A stretch of 64,000 nt of DNA from Thelonectria olida (lineage: Eukaryota > Ascomycota > Sordariomycetes > Hypocreales > Nectriaceae). Of this stretch, positions 31,710-42,727 are shown piece by piece (the first letter of the stretch is position 1; each line of letters starts with the position of its first letter). The notes under the pieces were generated by a model that had not been told where the DNA came from, did not search any database, and saw nothing but the letters and a program-made list of their open reading frames with translations. The position numbers and the translations under genes are program-made. The stretch is taken from assembly GCA_020736575.1 (NCBI GenBank), contig JAGPYM010000018.1, positions 744,001 to 808,000 of the forward strand, given 5' to 3'.

Positions 31710-32826
31710 ATGAATTGCGCATTTAAAGCAGATGCACTGGAACCCAAGGAGGCGGAAACAAGCACGGCGTTAAGACGGCGATGCGGGATCAAGCATCCTC
31801 ATCAGCAATTGCCGAGTAGCCTTCACTCTGGGAGGTCCATGTCCGTTGTGTATCGCTCCACACCCGAACCTGGTCCTAATGAAATCCTCATACGAGTCAA
31901 AGCCGTTGCCTTGAATCCAGTCGACTACGTTCAACGCGATCTGGGCATGCCTCCTGTGCCTAGCTATCCCGCCGTCGTTGGATCCGACGTGGCCGGTTTT
32001 GTCGCCAAGGTCGGCTCGGGTGTCTCTAATGCCCCTCCACTTGGGAACAGAGTAATCGCATTTGCCTCATCCTTCTATCAGAACGGCTCTCCAGACCATG
32101 GTGCCTTTTAGGAGTACGTCTTAGCACAGTCGGAAGGCGTCATTGCCCTCCGGAGGCCCTCTCCTTCGAACAAGGTGCCGTTCTTCCCTTGGCTGCCTTG
32201 ACGGCTTTGTCTGGTTGGACGACGATTGGAATTCCTCTTGACACTAGACTGACGAGCGAGGACAAGCAGGCAGTTCTCATCTGGGGCGGCGCCAGCAGCG
32301 TTGGCACCCTTGCCATATAATCGGCCAAGTCACTGGGCTTCACCGTCTATGCTGCAGCCAGTGTAAAAAACCACGAATACCTCAAGCAGTTGGGAGAGGA
32401 CGTTGTGTTTGACTGTGGAGAGAGAGACGTCGTCTCACAGATTGTAGACAAGGCCCAGAAGGATGGCGTCACTCTGCACATGGCATATTGTGTCGTGGAG
32501 GGGTCCTTGCAGCCTACATTGGACGTGCTCAAGAACATCAAAGGGGGTTCAATCGTCAAAGTTGCTTATGCCCCTCCTCTACGCCCGGGAGCCCCATCGC
32601 TTGAGGGGCTGAGGTCAGGTTTGTTATGCCACCGATGGAGCCGGCGCAGAGGAACGAGCACATGTACAAATGCTTCCATGTCTGGCTGCAAAATGGGCTC
32701 GATTCGGGCACAGTCGTTCCTAGCCCACGGATTCAGGTTGAGGCCGGAGGTCTGGAAGGGTTGAATGAGGCATTAGGCAAATTGAAGGCAGGTGTCAGTG
32801 GGACTAAGATTGTAGCCCCAATCTGA
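31710..32826 (+). pseudogene. Zinc-type MDR oxidoreductase (quinone reductase/enoyl reductase-like), decayed
   Basis: Coding remains cover most of an MDR protein: PGPNEILIRVKAVALNPVDY, YPAVVGSDVAGFVAKVG, HGAF-EYVLAQ, EALSFEQGAVLPLAALTAL, VLIWGGASSVGTLAI, LGFTVYAAAS, YLKQLGEDVVFD and a C-terminus EGLNEALGKLKAGVSGTKIV. Damage includes TAG at 32109-32111 in HGAF-EYV, a frameshift near 32150, TAA at 32318-32320 (GTLAI-SAKS, where relatives have Gln), and another shift near 32620. Both stops are explained by CAG to TAG and CAA to TAA, that is, C to T in a CpA context. The N-terminus is also poor, with an unlike lead sequence before about residue 45. The intact family uses NAD(P)H to reduce quinones or enoyl groups. 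Confidence 0.85.
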
Positions 32827-33358
32827 GTTGTTCTGGCCTCGTTTTGGAGGCATTGTGCGTACTCAAAAAGAACATCAAGTTTCAAACTCACATTTGACTT
32901 GCCCTCTCTCTGTCTTGGAGAATATTAAAACAATCAAACCTGAAATTCTATTCATCATATAGAGGCCTGCATAGATATTCTTCCCTTCAAACAATGTGGT
33001 TCAGTATTCACGTAACGTCATGGGCTAACACTAGAACATCTTTTTCTAGCTTCTGTCTTTCCATATATTTGCCTGCAGCCCAGATCTCCGTAAATTCGTT
33101 TGGACTCTACCTGAAAAGAGGTTGAGTTAGGCGCAGTAATTATCGGTTTTATGAAGTAGAGGCGACGGAGAGTAACAATATCGTTTCATAATTAGGTTGA
33201 GACAGCATGAATGAGTAGTTAAAAGTATTCGTATATTTCCCTTCAGTGTTGAAACAATTGGGCTCCTATCAGTCAATCTAGGTGTTGAGGCCTAGTCAAA
33301 CCAAATAACACATCTTCCGCACAGCGTGTGCTGTTGCCAATTGCATTGAGCTATTCAA
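32827..33358. other. Intergenic, no gene seen
   Basis: AT-rich spacer and 3' flanks of the MDR relic and the carbonic anhydrase, which converge here. Confidence 0.55.
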
Positions 33359-34129
33359 TCAAGGGTTGACCTTGGTCAAAGATCCAGTCTTGATGTCAAA
33401 AACAAATCCCTGGGTACCTTTCTTCAGCTCCTCCCTAATGAAGGGGGTTTTCTGAACCCATTCAAGATCGCCTCTGACGCTTGCTTCGATACTGTTCGTT
33501 GTAAAGTCAGCAATTCGAAAGATCATGATAGAGAGCAGTTAGCGAGCATGTTATGGGTTACTTACTCGGTAACCGGCCAAACGGCCATCTTATCGACTTC
33601 CGCCCAGTGTTCTTTGCCCACGTACTCTTTCATGTAACTGCGGACGCTCTCTTCGGTAACGTGGGTCGTGCCACAATCAGTGTGATGAATGATGCAGATC
33701 TCCTTGAGAGAAAAGAGAGAGTCCAGGATGCTGATATCTCTCAGGGCATCGCGAATGTTACCGCCTGCATTACGATGAACGCCGACCTCTAATACGGGGT
33801 TAGCTTTATCCGCTTTTGCCGATGTTCCTACTCACCCCCAGCGGCAAGGTTAAAGAAGGTCTCTGGGACACAGCGAGGATCAAGACAAGTAACTGACACA
33901 CGATGACGGTTAGCTGCCAAGAGGGAGACGCGGCAGGAGGAACTTCAGTTTGGCATACCGATTATAGTATGAAGACCAGGTGACCCGGACTCCTTCAGTT
34001 CTGAGAAGTACGGAAGGGGGGTGTGGCTAATAGCCCTGCATTTGCGAGTTAATAAAGCTTTTCTTCGAAGCTGAAGCATGACGATAGAACTGACTTGTTT
34101 CTTTGGAGAAGAGTCTCGATAGTAGTCAT
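33359..34129 (-). CDS. Beta-class carbonic anhydrase-like protein
   Basis: Five short exons on the minus strand (34095-34129, 33959-34035, 33836-33892, 33566-33788, 33359-33491) give 174 residues with phase kept at each junction. Introns are 59, 66, 47 and 74 nt with donors GTCAGT, GTATGC, GTGAGT and GTAAGT. The protein shows VTCLDPRC with the zinc cysteine 40 and the Asp42/Arg44 dyad, EVGVHRNAGGNIRDALR (57-73), and IIHHTDCG with zinc ligands His92 and Cys95. This Cys-His-Cys set is the beta-carbonic anhydrase site that interconverts CO2 and bicarbonate. The small size fits the short type II/CAS-like fungal enzymes rather than the 220-residue type. No targeting peptide is visible. Because no exon exceeds 223 nt, long-ORF scans miss it. 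Confidence 0.92.
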
Positions 34130-34968
34130 GGTTTCTGGTTTGAAGTTTGGTGAAGTCGAACTGTTAGTGTAACTGCGGACTGTTGCAAGTGTTCAGGTTG
34201 GTGGATTGTATCTTGGAAGGGTGGGAGTTGAGAAATGAAGAGAATATTGGCAGACTTTATAGCAAGTTTTTCAGCGTTACTAGACAATTCTCAAATGACA
34301 TCTTGCCCCTCTGTTTGAAATCATAATTCTACATATTTCCACCGAGGCGACGATTAATTTGCCCTGCTGTGACATTGGCTTGAAGGCTTCCAGGGCACTG
34401 TTGTCCCGAATAGGCAAGACAACTCGCCGTGTCGCGAAGGCATCAAATAGCCGTGTTAGCGGTTTTCGATAAGAGCTGCATGTTAATATTTTGCGACCTA
34501 TAATAGCTCAGATCCGTTTTGCTTTCCCATGCCGTAATACCGCGCCGGGGCTGATTACTGATGAGTGATGGGAGAAAGCCAGCCACATGCATCAGCGGGG
34601 AATAACACGCAACCCAGACGCAAGTAGCGGGCGCTCTTACACGCTGTTCCCTTTTGGGCTCATGGTACCCTGGCTAGCATAAAATTACTAATCAGTCGCT
34701 GTTAAAGCCTCCTCTCAGGTAGCAGTTCGAAATGATGACAATCAAACAGCTCCATAAACCTACATAGTTGCAATACTTCAGGGCATCTGCACATCAGGAG
34801 TCAGTGGCCTAAAAGGGCTGCCGGTAGCCTGGATCTCCGATCATCTCTACGGTGCCCAAGATCCTCACTAATAACCAATTGCTCATCCCCACCCCCAGGA
34901 CGCCCCGGTCTGTGAAGCACTAGGGTCACAGGAGGATACCTATTGGCAAGTGTGATCTGAAGCTCGAG
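34130..34968. other. Intergenic, divergent promoter region
   Basis: It lies between the divergently oriented carbonic anhydrase and transcription-factor-domain genes. No gene, RNA or clear repeat is seen. Confidence 0.55.
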
Positions 34969-36670
34969 ATGGGTTTCTCGTTTGTCAACTATGAGGGTCC
35001 GAAGCTTCCACAGGATCCGAATGTGCGAAAGCTCATTCGGCGGCAAGCTATGAGAGATGCCGCGGAAGATAGGAGAAGTCGCGGCGGTTACGGACAGTCT
35101 AATCTCAGGCAGTACCCCGTATTCCTGGAAAACGATGCTGAGGGCGGTTTACCGGATAATCAACACCAATCTTCATTGGCAAACGTTCCAGCAGACCGAA
35201 GAGGGACCAGAAATGCCAAGCGAGGGACAACATTACACGCGGCATCCTCTCTTCCTGTACCCGTCTCAATAGCGTATCCTGACGGCACGACGACTGAGAA
35301 GTTTGCTCTCCTACTGAACCTCACACCTTTGACTGGCTTACGCCTTGGCATCGCCAATTTTTCATCCCCTAGGTCTGATCTTATCCGCTCCAAAGATCCC
35401 ATTTCCATCTCGAACCCAGGGGGTCCCAAATTGGCCCATTTTATTACAAGCCGATATGGAGATGTGCCGGCCTTGCAATATGCCACCGACTGCGTCACTG
35501 CGAAGCTGCAGCAAATATTGCGGTCCCCAGACAGCCCATCAATCGATGGGGAAAACACAATTTTATTGCATTACACCAAGGCCTTGAGGGCCCTTCAGGC
35601 GGCTTTGGAGGACGAAACGCAGAGGATGGCTGCAGAGACGCTCTGCGCAACAGAACTATTGGCTGTTTTCGAGGTAATTAGGCACCCGCTCTTAATGAAC
35701 CCTCAAGCTTCTATATAGTTCAGACTAATCCACCGTTACTTCCTACAGGTGCTTGACGGAAACATGCAATCTCACTCGTGGATGCACCATGCCGGTGGTG
35801 CTGCCCAGTTGATACAAGTCCGGGGCGCCCATAGATTCAATACCGAGTCTGACATGGCACTCTTTATGGCTCATATTGGACCAACGGTATGCGGCAAAAC
35901 GCCTTCGTATATATCGACTTCGAGAGCCACAGTACAGTGCTAATAGCTTGTTACAGGTTATGGATGCTTTTCTGAGCAACAAACCATGCTTCCTGGCGGA
36001 AGACGTGTGGAAACAGCTCATGCGCTCTGTTATCCGCAGCGATGGTTCGTTTATCCAACTGCAGGATCTTGCACTTGCTATCTGGTGCCATCTCGTGACC
36101 GGGCCAGAGAAGTTCAAGGAGGTAACGGACATCATCTCGTCACCCATGCCACCTCCTCAGGGCGTCATCGACAGAATTGTACAGTACCTGCTGGAGGACC
36201 GAGAGAGTCTATTGGGCTGGATGGAACGAGCACAGATGCTTCCAGACATGCGAGATGGAGACTTTGAGGTAGACGAATATGGTATCATGCTCCCACGAGT
36301 GACTTTTGAGAAGGGTAGCTCCAACCCCGACCAAGTTACTCAGCTCACACTATGGGGAACGAACATCATGTGCCGTCTCCTCAAATCGCGTCTCCTAGTC
36401 GCCATGGCCCCGGCTCGGTTTCGTTCTATCGAGATGGAATGCCAACACCTGGCAAGCAAAATCATGACTCTGGGGCAGATGGTAACTGAGAACAAGGATA
36501 AAGGACTCCTTCAGACCTTTTTCATCTCACAGAGCACTTGGATTGCAAAAGGTGTGGTCGAAACAAGAGACATTTGGAGCGAGGGGATAGACAATGGAGA
36601 GGGTATGGTTGAGAAATGGAAATTTGAAGCTTGGTGCAAGGCTATTGGAAGGAAATTCCCAAGTATGTAG
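34969..36670 (+). CDS. Fungal transcription-factor-domain protein without zinc cluster
   Basis: Three exons (34969-35673, 35749-35886, 35957-36670) and introns of 75 and 70 nt give 518 residues. The start MGFSFVNYEGPKLPQDPNVRKLIRRQAMRDAAEDRR resembles the N-terminus of a large fungal family that lacks a DNA-binding zinc cluster and keeps only the regulatory (fungal_trans_2-like) region. Supporting blocks are HYTKALRALQAAL, LCATELLAVFEV, SWMHHAGGAAQLIQVRG and IWCHLVTGPEKF. The Cys6 motif is absent in all frames upstream, so the gene is probably not missing an exon. Its role may be as a diverged, non-DNA-binding regulator, but this is unproven. It is tail-to-tail with the GFA-domain gene, 40 bp apart. 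Confidence 0.85.
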
Positions 36671-36710
36671 GTAGGTAGTGAATAAGTGTAAAAAGTGCTC
36701 CCATTCCACT

Positions 36711-37330
36711 TCAGGGATGGCCCTCATCGCCTTCAAATCGCCCATCAGGACCTTCCTGAGGATATTCCATTCCGCCTTTCAAGAGGTCTGTCACGCCAAG
36801 GATGGCGTTTTCCATCCAGAATTGCGTTCCGTTTGGCTTTGACAATGTCTCACCAAGTCTGCCGTCGCCGTGGTGAACCAGCCATTGCTCATCCAACGTT
36901 CCCAGAAATACATCGACTGTGCGACCATCATCACCAGACCTCCAGACCAAGGAAGTGCCACAGCGTCGGCAAAATCCTCGGAAACGTCGAGGAGATGATT
37001 CGTATTCCTCATATGTCTCATATTCGCGAAGCTCTGGCTGTAGACATCCTGTCGACACCACAAGGAATTGGGCAACCAAAGAGGAGGTCCATTTTCGACA
37101 CATTGTGCCTGCATAAGTCAGCCTTCAGGAACAAAACGTCGCATGGCGTCGCTTCCTTTGTGACCCTTACACTGGCATGTTGAAGACTGCAGATGAAGTT
37201 CAGTGAGATGGCCATGGTTACGTCCGCTCGAACTTACGATTGGGGGCCAGGGAGTTTGATCCGATGCGGAGATCGAATAGCGAATGGCGCCACAGAGGCA
37301 CCCGCCGGAGATGGTAGTCGGAAAGTCCAT
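36711..37330 (-). CDS. GFA/CENP-V domain protein (glutathione-dependent formaldehyde-activating type)
   Basis: Three exons on the minus strand (37238-37330, 37171-37186, 36711-37108) give 168 residues. The middle exon has 16 nt and lies between introns of 51 and 62 nt with donors GTAAGT and GTAAGG and acceptors CAG. Splicing restores the zinc-binding pattern GGCLCGAIRY (Cys11, Cys13), CQCTMCRK (Cys35, Cys37, Cys40) and GFCRRCG (Cys83, Cys86). This is the Mss4-like fold of Gfa and CENP-V proteins. The founding bacterial enzyme was described as joining formaldehyde and glutathione, but most fungal copies have unknown substrates. ATG 37330 is the first Met in frame; the frame is open upstream only from a TTG. 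Confidence 0.9.
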
Positions 37331-37900
37331 ACTAGCTACAAAGTTGTTATCCAAGAGGGTGCGGACACGGCGAGGGGTCTTGACTCAATGGGCTGACTGT
37401 GTCCTCTATGACTTGACTTATCACTACTCTCAGTCACTTTGAGAACATGTAGGAATGACCTTGGCCGGCTTGTGAAGAAGGATCCTCGGAATTGGCATCG
37501 GGTGAAAGATGGCATTCCCGAGCAAGGATCGGATTTCGGGAATACCACGAAGAAGTTCCTTTGTCGGTTTTAAAGCCAGGGTGTATTTTGGATGTACTGT
37601 GAGGCCACGAAGAACAAATATGAAGATATTCATAATCCCAAAATCCAATGGTGCGCTTCTCTACTCGAAAACACTTTATTATTCAAGAATGGCAGGATAT
37701 GGTGGATAACTTATGCTACCCATTTGGCAGTAACTAATGAAACAACCCAAATAACGCACATGTTAACATTGCCAGACTTGGTTGTGCTCGGGCTCCTGTC
37801 CCTGGCACACGTCGGGTTCTTTTCGCCTTTTCTTCCTTTGCCTTACTTCAACACACAACATCAGCGATCTCCATTGATACTTCTTGTCGCCAACACGACT
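37331..37900. other. Intergenic, no gene seen
   Basis: The promoter of the GFA gene and 3' flank of the next minus-strand gene. Frames here are short and unremarkable. Confidence 0.5.
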
Positions 37901-38731
37901 TCATCCCACCACTTCAGCTCTGCGCCTTCTCTCCCGGGGTGGCGCATTTCTCCCCCGTCGGACTTTTTCATACCGATTCTCATATGTAATGAGATCATCA
38001 GCATCCTCGTCCCTCGGGGGCCAAGTGCTAGTGCGGCGAGCGTTGTCATCTTCGAAGCGACGCATGTACTGGCGGCCTTCCCGATCCATGGGCTCAACCG
38101 TGGCGCGCTCGAAGCCACGAGGATTGTCCTCGGGATGATAGAGAACTCCCGTGGCGCCGAACTTTTGATCCGTCTCCCTATAGGCAGGGACGATGGCGCG
38201 AAACGGGCCCGGGTCATTTAGTTCCCCGCGGACTACGCGGCCTCTGTCATTGTGGTGAACACCTTGTTGCCTTTGCATTGCCCGAAGAGGGGCGGCGGGT
38301 GTAGCTAGGTCGGCACGAGTATTAACAGGTACCTCGAACAACTTTCTGTTGTCGGGGTCTCTGATCTCATGCGGTCGGATGGGGACTACTCCGTTTGCCT
38401 CTTCGTTTCTGTATTCGTGTGGATAGCACCCATGACTGTCCCGATGCGGAATTCCGACCTTTTGGACTTCATCATTGATAGCCTTTGCTGGGATGACACC
38501 TCGAGGGGTCCAGAATTGCTAATTATCCAACGTGGCATTAGCATTGGTGAAAGGAAATAAAAGGTGCAATGAAATGCAGAGGTGAAGATTTGGGGATGAG
38601 CAATATAATTTGAATGCACAAGACGGGGATAAAAACGTCAAGATGGGGAAGCAGGAGAGGCATACCGTCTTGTTCGGATCTTCGTCTGTGTTGCGCCTGG
38701 GGCCACCCGATCGACTGAAGAGTCTGTTCAT
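37901..38731 (-). CDS. Hypothetical protein, charged and likely disordered
   Basis: ATG 38731 opens a 66-nt exon (38666-38731, MNRLFSRSGGPRRNTDEDPN). A long 147-nt intron (donor GTATGC, acceptor AATTAG) leads to exon 2 (37901-38518) for 227 residues. The long open second exon and phase-0 junction support it. Composition is rich in Arg, Glu, Pro and Asp, with no TM or signal peptide. The best candidate for a folded part is GPFRAIVPAYRETDQKFGATGVLYHPED, followed by a strongly basic tail (APPRERRRRAEVVG). I do not recognise the family. The intron is the longest of any gene in the window. Confidence 0.65.
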
Positions 38732-39814
38732 CTTGATAGACTGGACTGTACAACCAAGGGGAGAAGAATCAAGACAGAGAATGCAAGAGTTTGGAGGATC
38801 CCGAGATGGAAAGAAAGAGATAGTAAGAACGACGGCTCGAGAGAGGAGTGGGAGGCAGATAGCGAAAAGTGGTCTTTGGCCTGCAAAGATGCTAATTATC
38901 GACGTGTTGTGACTGACTGCGAGAGACGGGGAGAAACAGGCTCTTAAATTAAACACTTAAGACTTGCGGCGGGGAAAAAGACATCAGTCGACTCAACCCT
39001 AGACTCTTGGACCAGAGATATCACTCCATGCGGATGGGTTATGCCGCCCAAGCCGCGCACACTGAGGCTGGCGTACTGCCAGGCTGCATGTGCCACTCGA
39101 TTGCAACACGAGGAGGTGGGAGTCCTGAAATAAGTATGTTGGTTCGAGAGCCAACATGCATCCTCGCACCTGAGACAGGGCGGCTGCATTGAACTCTCTC
39201 GAGCCGGACTTGTCCAATGAGAACTCCGCCGCCAGTGTTAGTTGAAGCCCGGATAGAACATTCATCGTGAGCCGCGCGGTTGCAAGGGGAAGGCCGGAGC
39301 CGGGTCCCATGGCCGGGTCTCCATTGTCCTTGACCGTCAAGGTCCCGTTTTCTCATCGCAGTCACATTGGGGACCAACGACTGGTCGGTTCAAGGCCCCT
39401 CAGGGATGAGAAAAAGACGGCATTCCAACATGGAGATAGAACAAAGTGTGCCCATGGACAGTGGAAGTGGAGATGGCTCCGTAACATTCTCTTTAACCCC
39501 TGCCAACTTGTCGCGCGTTTGCAGCCCTGCAAAGCTGATTGGACGAGGAGTGTGACGGCATCCATCCTCGTGGCGCAGCAAACGCCTACGGCGGCAAAAG
39601 CATCCGTCGGCCATCAGGATCTCTCCAGCTTGCAATCCTTCTTCGACCAGTTACCCTTTCTCAAATTGTGATCTTTCGCCGATGGTCCCATGATTTTTCA
39701 ACCCCTTTTCCCACACATCTTTCCAATTTATCTCTACAACCTCTCGCCTCACAGGCACTTTGTTCTTTGTCGAAAGCCACTCATCCGTGGCCAGTCTCTG
39801 CTGTTTCGTCCACG
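38732..39814. other. Intergenic, divergent promoter region
   Basis: A 7-bp perfect hairpin (ATGTTGG/CCAACAT) occurs at about 39136-39157, too short to call. No gene is recognised. It separates divergent genes at 38731 and 39815. Confidence 0.5.
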
Positions 39815-40905
39815 ATGAGCAACGCCGACCCCCAAAACACACCAGCCGAGGCGACTGATGTCTCTTCAACTCGCCCTGCTTGGTTGGCATTTCTAGAGAA
39901 GAAGATTGAAGAGGACAGAGAAGAATACTTCGCGGATGAGACTCACGATGAGATCGTTCGAGACGTTCTGCTTGCTCCCGACGATGATGATACCGTCATC
40001 GCCAAGGCTATTGAGAGATTCATGCATCAGTACATAACCGGCGATGCAAATGAACATCTCGAAATGAGAAAGCCTCCCGAGTACGATGCTGGTGGATTTC
40101 TGAACAACATTGCAAGCATTATCTACGAAACGGCAGTACATGTGCCTTTTACGGACATCGGGCATGACAGGCTTGCCGACCTTCTAATCGGCATCAAAAG
40201 CAACGCAGCGGAGGAGTACAGGCTAGAAGTACGTACTATCTGGCCCTTTGCCAATATCTCGTGAGTTCTACTGACAATCGAAAGGCCCCGGCTTTCGTTT
40301 ACTACGGCTGGGGACTTGAAGTTATAGCGTCTGAGTGGTGGAATCAGGGCCAAGGTGGGTAGCGAATCCGTCTTTGACCGTCCGCAAATGGCATCTTGAT
40401 AGGCTTGGCCAGTACTGACTTCTCGTCCTTCCCTTCTCTAGTTGATGGTTCTCTTCGTTTTCGAGACGCGCAAGATGCAAGCGAAGCTTGCAAAAGTTGG
40501 ATTAATACATCTGCACTGATGGCGAAGCTTTTCAGAGGTGGCATGCTTGATGCAGATGGGCCTCGTTGGATATTTGGCGATTTGAAAGACGCCTTTGAGA
40601 AGCGAACCAAGGGCGATATAGCGACCAACGTTGGACGGCAAGCCCAAGTCCTCGTCACAGTGAACCACATCCTTATCGCCGGAGAGACCTTGGTGAAAGA
40701 AGTGAAGGCCCCCTCTAAGAAGTGGTTCTGCGACCTGAGCGCCGAAAAGTGGAAGTTCTGGGCTTCCAAATTTCAGGAGGCTGCTGATGCGGTTGGCGAG
40801 AATACGAGATGGGGCTTGAAGAGCAGGGCGCAGGAGGCTCACGATAAGATGGTCAAGCTATACCCGGAGGCATTCGAGGAGAAGCCGGTGGAGGAATCAG
40901 CATAG
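39815..40905 (+). CDS. DUF3632-type fungal protein
   Basis: Three exons (39815-40228, 40285-40354, 40442-40905) with introns of 56 and 87 nt give 315 residues. The order of blocks fits fungal DUF3632 proteins: an acidic start, then LADLLIGIKSN, the aromatic stretch FVYYGWGLEVIASEWWNQG, CKSWINTSALMAKLFRGG, GPRWIFGDLKDAFEKR, QAQVLVTVNHILIAGETLVKEV and WFCDLSAEKWKFWASKFQEAA. The middle exon of 70 nt is fixed by phase (1 to 0) and by the Trp-rich block. No catalytic motif is visible and the role of the family is unknown. The ATG at 39815 has a usable context, and the frame upstream of it lacks protein character. Confidence 0.8.
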
Positions 40906-40925
40906 TTAATGAGGCCCTAGCACCT

Positions 40926-41962
40926 TCAAGGGGAGCGGAAAGAGTTATGTATTGTACTTTGAGATGTAGCGAGGCAACTCGGAAGTTTTTCTCGTTCGTC
41001 CTCCTCTCCATGCGTATCCTGGTCGCTTCGTACCACTTCATCGGCCTCCTCCTCTGGTACTCCGCCGCTGCGGGCTTCTTTGCGGTTATTTTTCAGCTGT
41101 TCTAGAGTTTCTGTAGCTTTGAGGTCTGTTAAGTTATCCTCGCCCGCCATTTCTAATCCCTTGGGCTCGATGAAAGCCTTCACCTCGGCCATCACCTGTA
41201 TGATGTCTTGGTATTGGTAGTTCTAACCTTTATGTAGAATGTAGCCCACATGCTTTTGTTCCATCTTAGGCCAGTCCTTGTCGCAGATCATGTCGTGTAT
41301 GTCGTTATCCGACATGCCCAGCTCCTCTCCCGGTCCCACAGAAACCATCATTTCGTAGATAATGGTTGCCCAAGAGAAGATGTCAGTTTGGAAAGTTGGT
41401 CGAAGAGCCTCTTCCGGTAGAAATGGGAGGAACGGCTCGCCGGAGTAGAAGGACTAGAAAGCACTGATCAACTCGCCATACTCTATTCTGTGCGAATGAA
41501 GGGCAGAATAGGCAGATAGAAGATGTAGCCCCCACTGGTAAACGATAGTAACTAGGTACTCATCCTTTACTTGCGGAGCACCCTCCTGTGGTCTTGACCA
41601 AGATGGCCGTACACAACCAAAGTCTTCAACATCATCTACGCTTTGTGCCCGTCTCGCTATCTCGGGTCACAATCCTTGGGATCGTCAGTGTCAAAGAAAC
41701 GCGCTGAGGGAATCATGATGACCGAGTTGGAGTCTCGCAGATAGATGGATAGCCCAGGTAGTTCGTTGAGGACGAATTTATTCTGGGGAAGATCCAACTC
41801 AAAGAGGTTGGCTGCGCGCTCTCCAGCGTCTGTTCCGTGGTCACGATATGGGATGCCATTGCTGTCCACATTAGATAGTGGAAGCATACTGTGGAGATCG
41901 GAAAGGCGAGGAAGAGTAATGTATCGCAATCGTGGTGATGGATGTGTGAGGGAAATAAACAT
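40926..41962 (-). pseudogene. Kinase-like gene relic
   Basis: Minus-strand coding remains with several breaks. The upstream part (41657-41962) reads LPLSNVDSNGIPYRD... NSVIMIPSARFFDTDDP. A second piece in another frame reads QWGLHLLSAYSALHSHRI, like kinase helix alpha-E, but the catalytic HRD/HGD loop and DFG are not recoverable. A TAG at 41454-41456 precedes GEPFLPFLPEEALRP and TDIFSWATIIYEMM, the usual helix-F region of fungal kinase-like proteins. A TAG at 41223-41225 stands where relatives have Trp. The frame then continues as YQDIIQVMAEVKAFIEP and a charged tail. At least one shift and two stops mark it as dead. It lies tail-to-tail with the DUF3632-type gene. Confidence 0.6.
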
Positions 41963-42363
41963 CGAGACTGGACGGTCGCTGTTTGTGGTTATTTGAAATC
42001 ATGAGCTTCCTTTAAAATGAACCGATAAATGATAACGAGCAAAAGCATTTCTGATTTGATCATACAGAACATACTCTTCACTTATTCGATGAGTGCTTTA
42101 AATGAGGCCGCTGTGTTTGCCGCCTTGGCTTGTAGGTACATCTCCCCGAACACCCTTTAATGAAAGAAAACTTTTTGTATGTAATAACATCGCAACATGG
42201 AATTTGATGCAGAGATGTTGAACCTGATATAACACCTTTATTGGCAACATCACTGACTCGTTGTTGTGAGACATGACGGCATCCGTTCTCGTTTTCGCAG
42301 ATGCTATGCTCATCTATGTACAAACCAGACCATCTCTACCTTGAGACTGAACAGAGATTGTGC
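41963..42363. other. Intergenic, no gene seen
   Basis: AT-rich spacer, no recognisable frame. Confidence 0.55.
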
Positions 42364-42727
42364 TTAATCCTTTCGCTTATCGCTCTTCCGGACTTGCAAC
42401 CACACTCTGGTGCAAGCAATTGTGACGACAAGGGTAACAATTGTCTGAAAGGTTCCCGCGATAATCCATCCCTTGGAAGAACGGGTTTCTTGCGCCCAGC
42501 CCTTCCACTCACTCAAAATCGTGCCCATATTGACCATGTTGAAGACTTGCCAGACGAGGAGTGCGCCGAGGCTCATCACATCGGACTTGGATATGGTCTC
42601 GGCGGGCTGTGCTGATGTTTCGGCTGGACAAGATTCAGCAGCTAGTCATAGAGGCGAGAAGAAAAAAAGACGTACTGGTTTCTGCGCCACCGGCCGGCGC
42701 GATGCGGTTTCTCATTCCATCGGACAT
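42364..42727 (-). CDS. Small two-helix membrane protein
   Basis: Exons 42676-42727 and 42364-42623 (minus strand) with a 52-nt intron (GTACGT, branch CTGAATC-like, CCAG) give 103 residues. The protein has a polar start (MSDGMRNRIAPAGG), one hydrophobic segment LGALLVWQVFNMVNMGTIL, a loop with SEWKGWAQETRSSKG, a second segment WIIAGTFQTIVTLVVTIAC, and a basic end. It resembles many small fungal membrane proteins without assigned role. The splice joins phase 1 to 2 and recovers one continuous protein, which supports the model. Confidence 0.6.

Noticed and set aside
39136..39157. Hairpin ATGTTGG/CCAACAT
   Set aside because: A 7-bp stem is too short to be distinguished from chance.
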